From: Cyclobacteriaceae bacterium
Lineage (GTDB): Bacteria > Bacteroidota > Bacteroidia > Cytophagales > Cyclobacteriaceae
Assembly (NCBI GenBank): GCA_028284125.1
Contig: JANQSI010000010.1
Span: forward strand, 1 to 64,000
Length of the DNA stretch: 64,000 nt
Direction of reading: 5' to 3'
Both the position numbers and the translations under genes were made by a program. The stretch's first letter is position 1. Each line of letters begins with the position of its first letter. This document shows, one piece after another, positions 43,290 through 52,269 of this stretch. The notes beneath the pieces were generated by a model, which made no database searches, was not told the DNA's origin, and saw only the letters and a list, made by a program, of their open reading frames with translations.

Positions 43290-44711
43290 ATGAAGTCCTT
43301 CAAGGATCACCTCGATAAGTACTCTATCTTTTCTATTGTTCAATCAGTTTCTCAAGAACTCGGATTGGATATGTATGTGGTAGGTGGTTATGTTCGGGAT
43401 TTGCTTTTAGAAAAGGAATCTAAGGACATTGATTTCGTATGTGTGGGAAATGGATTGAAGCTTGCTGAAGGTGTTACGGAGAAATTAGGAAAAAGGGCCA
43501 AACTGTCGGTCTTTAAGCGGTTTGGAACTGCTTCTATTCATTTCGACGGGTTTGAGTATGAATTTGTTGGGGCGCGAAAAGAGTCTTACAGTGAGGATTC
43601 AAGAAATCCAGAGGTGGTTTCTGGAACCTTAGAAGATGATCAGAACAGGAGAGATTTTACGATTAATGCGATGGCTATTAGTCTGACCGAAGCAAACTAT
43701 GGAGACCTCATTGATCCATTTGATGGTGTAGGTGATCTTAAAAAGAAAACCATCAAGACTCCACTCTCACCTGATATCACTTTTTCGGACGATCCGCTCC
43801 GCATGATGCGCGCGATTCGCTTCGCATCTCAACTCGCTTTTGATATTGAAGCTGACACCTTCCAGGGAATCGTTGATTCGAAAGATAGAATCTCCATTGT
43901 ATCTCAGGAGCGAATAACGGATGAACTCAACAAGATCATTTTGTCAGCGACTCCTTCTTATGGTTTTAAACTCCTTTTTCACGCAGGACTTTTGGAAATC
44001 ATATTTCCCGAAATGGCAAAACTTCAAGGTGTTCAAAAGATCAATGGGAAAGCGCACAAGGATAATTTCTACCATACGCTGCAAGTGCTTGACAACATCA
44101 GCGAAATGACGGACAATCTTTGGTTAAGATGGGCAGCCATTCTCCACGATATTGCCAAGCCAGCCACTCAGCGATTCCATGAAAAGGCTGGGTGGACCTT
44201 TCATGGTCATGAAGATATGGGGGCTAAGTGGGTTCCCAAGATTTTTAAGAAACTGAAGTTGCCGTTAGATGATCGAATGAAGTACGTGCAGAAGCTTGTA
44301 AGACTTCATTTGAGGCCCATAGCACTTGTCAATGACAAGGTAACTGACTCAGCGGTCAGGAGAATGGTTTTTGAAGCAGGTAATGATGTAAATGATTTAA
44401 TGACGCTTTGCAGAGCCGATGTGACATCAAAAAACCCAGAGCGTGTCGAACGTTATCAGAGGAACTTCACACTTGTGGAGCAAAAAATCAAAGAGGTAGA
44501 AGAACGGGATCGAATCATGAATTTTCAACCTCCAGTTACGGGGGAAATGATTTTAGAAATGTTTGATATTCAGCCGTCCAAATTGATTGGAGATATCAAA
44601 GCTGAAATAAAAGAATCGATTCTTGAAGGTCGAATAGCGAATGACAAAGATCAAGCGGTTGAAATGATGTTGGATTTAGGGAAAAAATACGGTTTGAAGC
44701 TTCGTAAGTAA
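43290..44711 (+). CDS. cca: CCA-adding tRNA nucleotidyltransferase / poly(A) polymerase family, HD type
   Basis: Adds or repairs the tRNA 3' CCA end. The 473-residue class II nucleotidyltransferase has VVGGYVRDLLL (30-40), the metal-binding Asp46 and Asp48 in KDIDFV, the RRDFTINAMA motif, DPLRMMRAIRFASQL, and an HD domain (WAAILHDIAKP, FHGHEDMGA) in the second half. The family also includes poly(A) polymerases, so the symbol rests on this being the only copy seen here. The start is preceded by a Fur-like palindrome and an interrupted micro-ORF. Confidence 0.92.
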   Translation: MKSFKDHLDKYSIFSIVQSVSQELGLDMYVVGGYVRDLLLEKESKDIDFVCVGNGLKLAEGVTEKLGKRAKLSVFKRFGTASIHFDGFEYEFVGARKESYSEDSRNPEVVSGTLEDDQNRRDFTINAMAISLTEANYGDLIDPFDGVGDLKKKTIKTPLSPDITFSDDPLRMMRAIRFASQLAFDIEADTFQGIVDSKDRISIVSQERITDELNKIILSATPSYGFKLLFHAGLLEIIFPEMAKLQGVQKINGKAHKDNFYHTLQVLDNISEMTDNLWLRWAAILHDIAKPATQRFHEKAGWTFHGHEDMGAKWVPKIFKKLKLPLDDRMKYVQKLVRLHLRPIALVNDKVTDSAVRRMVFEAGNDVNDLMTLCRADVTSKNPERVERYQRNFTLVEQKIKEVEERDRIMNFQPPVTGEMILEMFDIQPSKLIGDIKAEIKESILEGRIANDKDQAVEMMLDLGKKYGLKLRK

Positions 44712-44738
44712 TTGCTTCTCCGATAGTAGACAAATAGC

Positions 44739-44746
44739 TATGTTTG
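44739..44746 (+). promoter_or_regulatory. Candidate -7 promoter element of the TPR gene
   Basis: TATGTTTG matches TAnnTTTG exactly, 23 bases before the ATG at 44770. This argues against the earlier in-frame ATG at 44740, which would lie inside the promoter. Confidence 0.45.
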
Positions 44747-44769
44747 CAGGCGTTTTTAAAAATGAACTA

Positions 44770-45483
44770 ATGAAAAAGATATTTTATGTGTTGGGCCTTG
44801 TGTTGGCTTGTCAGGTGGTAAAGGCTCAAAGTGCCGAAATTGCAGAAGGAGATTCTATTCCTTGGGAGATTCGGAAGCAATCGTTTATCTACAATTCTGC
44901 GAACTTGTTTAATGACGCGCAAGTGGCCAAAATGGCCTTATACAACTTGATTGCGGAAAACCCAGGTAATCCGAGCTTGTATGATTCACTGGCACTCATT
45001 TATCTTCAGTACAATCAGCATGCCTCTGCTGCATTGGTCGCTCAACAATCGCTAAGGATAAATAACGATAATCTTTTTGCTACGGAAATTGCTGCCGCCT
45101 CCTTTGAGAGTTTGGGAGTTAAGGATCGATCTATTCCTTACTATGAGACGATGTATTTGGCCACCAACGATCTTAATATTCTTTATAAGATTTCATTTCT
45201 TCAATTTGAATTAAAGCGATACGGAGAGTCTAATACGTCCATTGATATCATTATGAACAATGAAAACGCTAAGTCTCAAGTTGTTGTATTTCCTACAGAG
45301 GACCAAACGGGTCAGGAAGTGCCTTTAAATGTCGCTGCACACAGAATTAAAGGAATGATAGCCGAGGCTCAAGGCAACGATGATGAAGCGAAAAGACTTT
45401 TCTTGGAAACACTAGAAATGTATCCTGGCTTTCAGGTAGTTCAAGGACAGTTGCAGTTATTGAGCAAGAAGGAATCGGAGTAG
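44770..45483 (+). CDS. Secreted TPR-repeat protein
   Basis: I start at the ATG at 44770 because it opens a signal peptide (MKKIFYVLGLVLACQVVKAQ) and lies after a -7 element. The 237-residue protein is built from TPR-like helix pairs, for example NPGNPSLYDSLALIYLQYNQHASAALVAQQSL and a last repeat DDEAKRLFLETLEMYPGFQVV. Such periplasmic TPR proteins are scaffolds; the partner is unknown. It ends 3 bases before the stop of the convergent SDR gene. Confidence 0.8.
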   Translation: MKKIFYVLGLVLACQVVKAQSAEIAEGDSIPWEIRKQSFIYNSANLFNDAQVAKMALYNLIAENPGNPSLYDSLALIYLQYNQHASAALVAQQSLRINNDNLFATEIAAASFESLGVKDRSIPYYETMYLATNDLNILYKISFLQFELKRYGESNTSIDIIMNNENAKSQVVVFPTEDQTGQEVPLNVAAHRIKGMIAEAQGNDDEAKRLFLETLEMYPGFQVVQGQLQLLSKKESE

Positions 45484-45486
45484 AAG

Positions 45487-46953
45487 CTAAGTTCTTCCCA
45501 TGTCAGGAGTGAACCTGGAAATATTTCTTATCATTCCATTAAAAATGAACCCGTGAAAGGGGAGAACTAAGTACCAATAGATTCTTCCCCAAAGCCCAAG
45601 AGGTCGAAAAGTGGCGGTTTGAATCAATTTGTATTTCTTATCGAATGGCCTGATCTTAAATTCTAGCCATGCATCGCCAGGGATTTTCATTTCAGCAAAA
45701 AGAAGAAGTCGTGATTCCTCTTTGTTCGCATCAAGAACACGCCAAAAATCAAGGGCATCACCATTCTTGAGATCATTGGGACTTCTTCTGCCTCTTCTGA
45801 GCCCAACTCCTCCAACCAGTTTATCAAGGAAGCCACGAATACGCCATAGGATGTTTCCGTAATACCAGCCTCTGGTTCCACCAATTTCCCAAATATTTTG
45901 AAGCACTTCTTTCGGATCTTTTTGCAAAACCATCTCCCTTTTGTCCAGAAAACATCCGTGCTTGGGAGCTTCCACTTGACCAAGGAAAGTACTATTGAAG
46001 TTTGGATCTGAAAAGGCGTCTTTCCAACTGGAAATGATCTGTTTTTCATTGATCCTATTGAAGGTTCTTTGAAGGGAAGTTTTGTAGCTCAGTTTTTCAA
46101 TTCGCACTACTTCATCAATGGAGTCATCATTACAGACCACTTCGTTTTTCATGCTGTCTACTAGGTTTCTTGCTAGTCTATAAGAGGTTGATGTGACCAG
46201 GTACAACCATAAGCTGGATAATCGTATGGTGAGAACAGGAACCGTGATGATCCATCTTCTTAAGTTTCTCACTTCGGCAAATTGAAGGAGCATCTCCTTA
46301 TAGGTAAGAATATCTTTTCCACCGATATCAAAGGTTTTATCGAATGCTTTTTCATTCATCAAAACCCCAGTCAAGTATTGAATGACATTGAATATTCCGA
46401 TGGGCTGGCATTTAGTCAGCAACCATTTTGGGGCGATCATGACAGGCAATTTTTCCACCAAATCTCGAATGATCTCGAATGATGATCCTCCCGAACCAAT
46501 GATAATAGCTGAACGCAACACGGTCACAGGAATCGGGGAGGCCTGCAATATGGTTTCCACATTTTGTCGTGATGCTAAATGCTCCGAGAGCTTGTCATCA
46601 TTTACAATTCCGCCCAGGTAAATGATTTGTTTTACATCAGATATGATACAATACTCGACGAAATGATTGGCCGTGGTTGCTTCCATTTGGCTAAACTGAC
46701 TGCTGCTGGAAGTCAAAGAATGGATCAGATAATAGGCAGCATTTACATCTCTTGGAAGTTTTTTAAGATCCGCTTTATTTAAAAAATCTACTTCAACGAC
46801 ACTGACCGAACGCAGAAATTGGTCGTCAAAATCCTCAAAATCGAATCTTCTTTTATCACGAACAGGGCAAACAACAAAATGGCCTTGATTGACTAGTTCT
46901 GGTAATAGTCTTCTACCAATGTATCCCGTTGAGCCTGTTAATAATATTTTCAT
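45487..46953 (-). CDS. SDR-family NAD(P)-binding protein with DUF2867 C-terminus
   Basis: The 488-residue protein has a Rossmann domain of the atypical SDR type (MKILLTGSTGYIGRRLLPEL, GxxGxxG at 7-13; AAYYLIHSL; IYLGGIV), followed by a C-terminal DUF2867 domain (about 330-488, containing GWYYGNILWRIRGFLDKLVGG and the ending GFIFNGMIRNISR). The YbjT-like family has no firmly known substrate. Its ATG overlaps the stop of the next SDR gene by 4 bases, so the two are translationally coupled. Confidence 0.87.
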   Translation of the reverse strand: MKILLTGSTGYIGRRLLPELVNQGHFVVCPVRDKRRFDFEDFDDQFLRSVSVVEVDFLNKADLKKLPRDVNAAYYLIHSLTSSSSQFSQMEATTANHFVEYCIISDVKQIIYLGGIVNDDKLSEHLASRQNVETILQASPIPVTVLRSAIIIGSGGSSFEIIRDLVEKLPVMIAPKWLLTKCQPIGIFNVIQYLTGVLMNEKAFDKTFDIGGKDILTYKEMLLQFAEVRNLRRWIITVPVLTIRLSSLWLYLVTSTSYRLARNLVDSMKNEVVCNDDSIDEVVRIEKLSYKTSLQRTFNRINEKQIISSWKDAFSDPNFNSTFLGQVEAPKHGCFLDKREMVLQKDPKEVLQNIWEIGGTRGWYYGNILWRIRGFLDKLVGGVGLRRGRRSPNDLKNGDALDFWRVLDANKEESRLLLFAEMKIPGDAWLEFKIRPFDKKYKLIQTATFRPLGLWGRIYWYLVLPFHGFIFNGMIRNISRFTPDMGRT

Positions 46954-47651
46954 AGTAATCGAACAGAGGACATTCCTCCGTCAACGGATAAGATTTGTCC
47001 TGTCATCCATCCAGACTTTCCAGAGAGCAAAAATTGTGCTGTTTGAGCTATGTCTTCCGGGGATCCGACTCTTTGCAACGGATGCCTTTTTCCTGACGCT
47101 TCTTTCTTTTCATCGCTAGATAATAACCTTTCTGCCAATGGAGTATCCGTCACGGATGGGGCAATGCAATTGACTCGAATGGCTGGTGCAAACTCGGCAG
47201 CCAGTGATTTAGTCAAACCTTCGATCGCACCTTTGCTAGCAGCGATGGAAGAATGAAAACCCATACCTTGGCCTACTGCCACTGTACTGAAAAATATGAT
47301 AGAAGGATCGGTTCCTTTCTTTAATGCTGGAAGTACCTGCTGGAGGATGGGAATAGATCCAAGTACATTCACATTGAAATCAGCAATGAAATCTTCTTTT
47401 TTCAGTCGGTGAAAAGGCTTGAGATTGATTGTTCCCGGACAATACACAAAACCATCCAATGTATCAATGTCAACTGCAAATGATTCATCCGAGAGTACAT
47501 CGAATGGAATAAATGAAACGTTGGGTAATGAACTCAATTCTCGTTCATTTCTGGCTATTGCATAAACAGTATTTCCTTCTTCGCTTAAGTTTTTGGTAAG
47601 CTGGAAGCCAATACCAGTGCTTGCTCCAACTACTAGAAAAGTCTTTGACAT
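46950..47651 (-). CDS. SDR-family protein lacking the catalytic Tyr
   Basis: The 233-residue protein has the cofactor motif VGASTGIGFQL and the classical SDR ending TGQILSVDGGMSS. Where classical SDRs have YxxxK, this one reads HSSIAASKG: the Lys is kept but the position four residues before it is Ile (codon ATC). The Ser three positions earlier may not compensate. It may be an inactive or differently acting SDR. It lies upstream of the DUF2867 SDR, overlapping it by 4 bases; the membrane protein gene at 47705 precedes it by 53 bases. Confidence 0.87.
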   Translation of the reverse strand: MSKTFLVVGASTGIGFQLTKNLSEEGNTVYAIARNERELSSLPNVSFIPFDVLSDESFAVDIDTLDGFVYCPGTINLKPFHRLKKEDFIADFNVNVLGSIPILQQVLPALKKGTDPSIIFFSTVAVGQGMGFHSSIAASKGAIEGLTKSLAAEFAPAIRVNCIAPSVTDTPLAERLLSSDEKKEASGKRHPLQRVGSPEDIAQTAQFLLSGKSGWMTGQILSVDGGMSSVRLL

Positions 47652-47704
47652 AATTGATGTTTATTCCATAACCAAATAAGACATCAAAGGTTTGGATGGG
47701 TGTA

Positions 47705-48469
47705 TCAGCCTTTTACTAATGGCAACCCCATCAACGCCTGGATAAGAACGCTGGTTGCAATCCCAAAATAAATCACCGAAAAGGCTATGATCGAAGTAGT
47801 TGAGGTAAGGACAAAGTAACCTAGTATGGGTAAAACCTGAAGTGCATGCATTCCGACGAAATGAGCAATTCGAAGATCACCTTTCGTAAGACTCCAGTTG
47901 AGAAATTTGATGCCTAATTCACCGTCCGGACCACCGACTGTATGCGCGAGTTTTGCACCCATTAGTCCACCTTCAAAAGCAAAAACAACAAAGAAAAAAA
48001 TACCAAATCGAATTCCCCATAGGTATGCAGTTGGTAAGTTCGGAAGCAGCGTTGTAAAGAACAAAATTCCAATGTAGGCGGTGAATAGCGTCATTATGCT
48101 TATGGCCATGCCCATCAAGCTAAACATCGAGGAATGGAAAGATGTGGAAACGTTAAAATGAGAAAGTTGGCCAATAGCAGCCTGGTAAGTAATGTAAATT
48201 AATTCAAATGATAGCACCACAATTACAGTCCAGACATAGAGAGAAATAATGGAATTTTGTGGAAGATAGCCGAGGTACCACGCCATACTCCAACAGAAAA
48301 TTGTTGTTGAAAGGAAAAACTTTAGTGGTTTGATCCAAGCATTGATTCCCAAAACTTCAATCGTGCTAACATTGACCATGATGGAACAACCAATTGCACC
48401 TATGATGCTAATCCACCCAAAGTAGTAAAGTGGGGTATTTCTAAGATATAGTTCGTTCAAGAATTCCAT
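47705..48469 (-). CDS. Seven-helix integral membrane protein of unknown function
   Basis: The 254-residue protein has about seven hydrophobic helices, for example YYFGWISIIGAIGCSIMV, FELIYITYQAAIG and FGIFFFVVFAFEGGLMGAKLAH. Conserved-looking His residues occur in GAKLAHTVGG and RIAHFVGMHALQVLP, which could bind a cofactor or metal. No family name is certain. It is divergent from the membrane-bound XRE regulator gene at 48669, 199 bases away, and it lies just upstream of the two SDR genes on the same strand. Confidence 0.75.
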   Translation of the reverse strand: MEFLNELYLRNTPLYYFGWISIIGAIGCSIMVNVSTIEVLGINAWIKPLKFFLSTTIFCWSMAWYLGYLPQNSIISLYVWTVIVVLSFELIYITYQAAIGQLSHFNVSTSFHSSMFSLMGMAISIMTLFTAYIGILFFTTLLPNLPTAYLWGIRFGIFFFVVFAFEGGLMGAKLAHTVGGPDGELGIKFLNWSLTKGDLRIAHFVGMHALQVLPILGYFVLTSTTSIIAFSVIYFGIATSVLIQALMGLPLVKG

Positions 48470-48668
48470 TAACAGTTTTATAAATGGAAAGCTAGAGGAG
48501 CATGCTTAGGATTGGAACCGAAAACTACTTGAAACCGAATTTTTGACTTTTGAAATTGGGAAATAGATATCTGAATCTGTTAGGTATCCAGAATCAATAA
48601 GATGCCGGAAACTTGCCGTAAAGATGTCGTCTTCTTAAGTCTTTCGGAATCCGTATAATTGTTTGATT

Positions 48669-49202
48669 ATGAAAACATTCGGTGAACAAATACGACAAAA
48701 AAGAGAGCAGGAGAGACTTAGTCAAGAGGAGATAGCCAGAAGAGCGGGAATAAACATAAGAACGCTCCAGCGGATCGAAAAAGGAGAAACTTCTCCGTAC
48801 GGTGCTACTTTAAGGGCGATTAATGAAGCCCTTGGATTAGATATGCAGCCTTCTTCGACAACCCTGGAGGACAGAAAAATTTCCGTTCTTTTTGAGCTAT
48901 CTGCGTTGACTTTCTGGGTTTTTCCTTTTGGAAATTTGGTTGCGCCTTATTTGATGTACACTTTTCTGGGACAAAGATTACCCGGTGGAGAAAATTCCTG
49001 GAAAAGTATCAAGCGATTTCAACTACCATGGACTGTTGCCTTATGGGCGTTTCTTGTGATTTTAATATTCTTTATGATGAGCAATCGACCAGATATGTTA
49101 CTGCTTATGATTCTTGTCATTTTGAGTTTGGTGTTTGTAAATACCATTGTACCAATAAGGAGAGCATATCGGTCTCACAAAGCAATGACGCAAATGATTT
49201 AG
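48669..49202 (+). CDS. Membrane-anchored XRE-family transcription regulator
   Basis: The ATG at 48669 is the natural start; an upstream in-frame TTG at 48663 is less likely. Residues about 5-60 form an XRE helix-turn-helix (EQIRQKREQERLSQEEIARRAGINIRTLQRIEKGETSP). The C-terminal part has about four hydrophobic segments (ISVLFELSALTFWVFPFGNLVAPYLM, then VALWAFLVILIFFMM, then LLLMILVILSLVFVNTIV) that look like a DUF4870-like membrane domain. Inference: a membrane one-component regulator, perhaps of the divergent seven-helix gene. It is convergent with the acylase gene. Confidence 0.82.
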   Translation: MKTFGEQIRQKREQERLSQEEIARRAGINIRTLQRIEKGETSPYGATLRAINEALGLDMQPSSTTLEDRKISVLFELSALTFWVFPFGNLVAPYLMYTFLGQRLPGGENSWKSIKRFQLPWTVALWAFLVILIFFMMSNRPDMLLLMILVILSLVFVNTIVPIRRAYRSHKAMTQMI

Positions 49203-49212
49203 GATTTATTGT

Positions 49213-51300
49213 TTATTGTTCTTTACCTGGTTGGTATTGCTTTAGAGTGGCTTTTTTTATCTCTTTCTCAGAGAAGGCCACTTTTTTCATTTTGTTTTCG
49301 GCAAATAGCTGCGCTTGATCGTCAAAGTGTGGACTTTCCGGATTGTTAGATTGACCATAGGCCAATATGGAATAGGCTTTTATTTTTTTTCCAAACTCCA
49401 CTGCGAAAACCCATCCGTCACCGCCAATTACCCGTCGCTTATTGTCTTCCTCTTCTGGGCCAAAATAGATGACTCGGAAATTGCCTAACGTGCCTGAACC
49501 GCCACCTACTGGAACATCTACATCACCACGTCGGACACGATAAACGTCACCCCAGGCGAGCTTGTAGTCACCGTACTTTCTCTCCAATGTATCGATTGCC
49601 ATTGTGAGCGCTTTCATAGCACTATCTGGTTGATTGATTCCCATCGGAGTGCTCATAGGATTGTCCCATTCCCAAACGTCACGATAGATGCTATCTGCTC
49701 CTACTAGTGAGCGATAATACCAAAACCATTCATTGAATAGCACACTTCCCTGACTCTCTGCTGAAGAGGTGTTATTCCAGGCTTTGAGATAGGAAGCTGT
49801 CTCGGCATAATCCGATGAATTATTTTCCATTAAAGAAATAAGGTCATCTTTTAGTCGATCTGCTGCTGGCATTTTCATACTGTACTTCATATCAACTACC
49901 TCTTCTAAACTAAATTTTTTGTCATTGTTTATTAGATCCAGGCTATGCTGTGAACGTAATCTCAACCTTGGTTCAGGATAGTTATTCGGTTGGCCTTCTT
50001 GAGGAATGGGTTGTTGCAAATTGGTTAAGTAAAAAGGGTCATTTGAATTTTGCAGATAACCACCCTTTGGATTTAATAGTTGAGGAATTCGCTCAAAGTC
50101 CTGGTAGTTAGACCAGATTTCATCACTTCGAGTCACTACATGAGCGGTTGTGTCTCCTTTGAATTCGTGTGGAAGTTTCGGTGTGGAGGCGTTCCAGATA
50201 TAGAAAATATTCCCTTGATCATCGGCATAGGTGTAGTTACTTGAACTGATGTTTCGTTTTCGCATCGCATTTTTCCATTCTTCCAGATTTTTTGACAACA
50301 TCATGGAAACAAGCTGTTCACCGCGTTGGAAATTATTCCAATCCGCTGTTTTAACCACATAAACAAAACCATTGGAACGATCAATCACAGGACCAAAAGG
50401 GGTGTAGAGCCACTCTTTGGTTACTAATCCGGTTCCTTCGCCGTTCTTGAATTCGACTTCTACATTTTTACGATTGATTGCGAAAGAGCCACCGTCCAAA
50501 AGGTAATGATCTGGTTTGTCGGGATCAACCTTTAGTGCATACACTTCCTCTAGATCCGGGTTGTTGTTGGTAGTTGACCAGCCCAGGTTATCATTAAACC
50601 CACAGATGATCGCAAACATTCCGCCAATTCTGAAGTCGCCATAGAAATTAATTTTTCCAGGAACAGTGATGTGAGCTTCATAATATCCAGCTGACCATGA
50701 AAGATGAGGGTTGCGCATCAGGATTGCGTTTCCAGATTTGGTTCGTTCAGGTGCAAATGCCCAAACATTTGAGCCGACATCATCATTTTGCCTGGCTAGC
50801 TCTTTTTCTTCCTCAAGTTTTCTTAAAAAATCTCTTGCTGAAAAAGGAGAAGGTCTACCGCCACGATTGGAAGTAGCGGCTATATCAATTGCAGTAAATT
50901 TTTGGTAATACCATTCCGGGAACTCTTCCGGATACTTTTCAAGGTAGTAATTCACACCTTGTGCAAATCCTTCAAGAATGTCTTTTGTTTCCTGGCTAAG
51001 AAGGTGATAAGTGTTTCTTGTATGTTCCAGTACCAGTTTGGAGTAGAGGTCAACATCGACATTTTCAATATCTGTGTACTTGGCAATAATTCCTTTAGAC
51101 CTCAATAAGGGCAGAATGACTTTCTCACCTCGATCTTCAATTTCTGCATAAGCAAGGCCGAATGCAACAGACTTTAGGTCCTCACCGAGAATATGTGGGA
51201 CACCATATTCTGTTCTGCGGATGGTGACTTTATCTGCCAGATTCTGCGCAAATAATTGAATTGTTGAAAGCAAAGTGATTGAGAGTAAGAGCGGTTTCAT
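49213..51300 (-). CDS. Penicillin-acylase-family Ntn amidohydrolase
   Basis: A secreted N-terminal-nucleophile amidase. The 695-residue precursor has a signal peptide (MKPLLLSITLLSTIQLFAQ) and RTEYGVPHILGEDLKSVAFGLAYAE typical of the alpha chain. The self-cleavage site is DDVGS-NVWAF: Ser177 would become the beta-chain nucleophile. ILMRNPHLSWSAGYYEAHI follows as in the family. Relatives cleave beta-lactam side chains, acyl-homoserine lactones or lipopeptides (aculeacin acylase); the substrate here is not evident. It is preceded on the same strand by the S51-type gene, with 72 bases between. Confidence 0.92.
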   Translation of the reverse strand: MKPLLLSITLLSTIQLFAQNLADKVTIRRTEYGVPHILGEDLKSVAFGLAYAEIEDRGEKVILPLLRSKGIIAKYTDIENVDVDLYSKLVLEHTRNTYHLLSQETKDILEGFAQGVNYYLEKYPEEFPEWYYQKFTAIDIAATSNRGGRPSPFSARDFLRKLEEEKELARQNDDVGSNVWAFAPERTKSGNAILMRNPHLSWSAGYYEAHITVPGKINFYGDFRIGGMFAIICGFNDNLGWSTTNNNPDLEEVYALKVDPDKPDHYLLDGGSFAINRKNVEVEFKNGEGTGLVTKEWLYTPFGPVIDRSNGFVYVVKTADWNNFQRGEQLVSMMLSKNLEEWKNAMRKRNISSSNYTYADDQGNIFYIWNASTPKLPHEFKGDTTAHVVTRSDEIWSNYQDFERIPQLLNPKGGYLQNSNDPFYLTNLQQPIPQEGQPNNYPEPRLRLRSQHSLDLINNDKKFSLEEVVDMKYSMKMPAADRLKDDLISLMENNSSDYAETASYLKAWNNTSSAESQGSVLFNEWFWYYRSLVGADSIYRDVWEWDNPMSTPMGINQPDSAMKALTMAIDTLERKYGDYKLAWGDVYRVRRGDVDVPVGGGSGTLGNFRVIYFGPEEEDNKRRVIGGDGWVFAVEFGKKIKAYSILAYGQSNNPESPHFDDQAQLFAENKMKKVAFSEKEIKKATLKQYQPGKEQ

Positions 51301-51372
51301 GGAATGATCAGTTTGGTCCTAAGGTAATTTTTAGTCAATATCTCTGACAGGAGTAAATTCAGGAATGAATAT

Positions 51373-52122
51373 CTACTTAATAATTTCTGCCTTCAGTTTT
51401 TCTTCGACTACCTCGCCGTTTTTCATGGATACAAAGTAACAGTTGTACTCTTCACCAAGAGAAACTACACGAAAAGGCTCCCCATTCTTGAAAATGATTC
51501 CAGAATAATTGTCCATGGCGTAACCAGCCTTGAAGATTCCATTCTTTATATTTTTTTGATAAAGTGGCCTTCGGTATTCTTCACTAGCATAGTGTGGGCT
51601 GTGGCTGTATTGTAGAAAACCAAGTCCCTCAACAACACTCAATTCTTTTGGTCGTGAGTCAGTAGTGCCATTGACGAACCAACAAAGTGATCCAGCACTC
51701 CCACCTGCTAAGACAATCCCTTTTTCAAGCGCTTTTTTAAGCACAACATCAATTCCCTGGGCCTTCCATATGGCAATCATATTGAGGGTATTTCCACCAC
51801 CTACGACAATTGCATCTACATTGAGAAGGACTTCTTCAAACGTTTTTTTCTGATTGTATGAACTGATCCACACACGCTGAACAGAAGGCTCAACTGACAA
51901 ATCACTTACTAAGTCATACCAACGGATGATGCTTCGTTCACTGTCGCCAGATGCAGTCGGGAGATAGCAAATTTTTGGTTTCTCTTTACCTGTTAGTTTG
52001 ATGATTTCCTTAATGAAAATCTTGTTCTGTCCTCCGCCATATGGAAATATGTATTGATCTTGTCCAAATGTAAGAGTGATGGTAAATAGTAAAAGGAAGC
52101 TAAGTATAGTTGATCTTTTCAT
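51373..52122 (-). CDS. Secreted peptidase S51-like / type 1 GATase-like protein
   Basis: The 249-residue protein has a signal peptide (to about residue 20) and a peptidase-E fold: ICYLPTASGDSERS, IVVGGGNTLNMIAIWK, and IVLAGGSAGSLCWF with the likely nucleophile Ser142 in the GxSAG elbow. His residues follow in YSHSPHY. Cyanophycinase and dipeptidase E are relatives, so an Asp-peptide or cyanophycin-like substrate is possible. The signal peptide sets it apart from cytoplasmic PepE. Confidence 0.85.
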   Translation of the reverse strand: MKRSTILSFLLLFTITLTFGQDQYIFPYGGGQNKIFIKEIIKLTGKEKPKICYLPTASGDSERSIIRWYDLVSDLSVEPSVQRVWISSYNQKKTFEEVLLNVDAIVVGGGNTLNMIAIWKAQGIDVVLKKALEKGIVLAGGSAGSLCWFVNGTTDSRPKELSVVEGLGFLQYSHSPHYASEEYRRPLYQKNIKNGIFKAGYAMDNYSGIIFKNGEPFRVVSLGEEYNCYFVSMKNGEVVEEKLKAEIIK

Positions 52123-52269
52123 GGGATTCTAGGTTGATATGTAAGATAGAAAGGTTTGTTGTTGATTTATACCAAATAATGATGGCCGGTTGCTAGTTGT
52201 AGATCAGAGGGTGATCGCTATTTCGAGAAAAATTTACTAGCTTGTAGATACACTAACCTACAAATTCCT

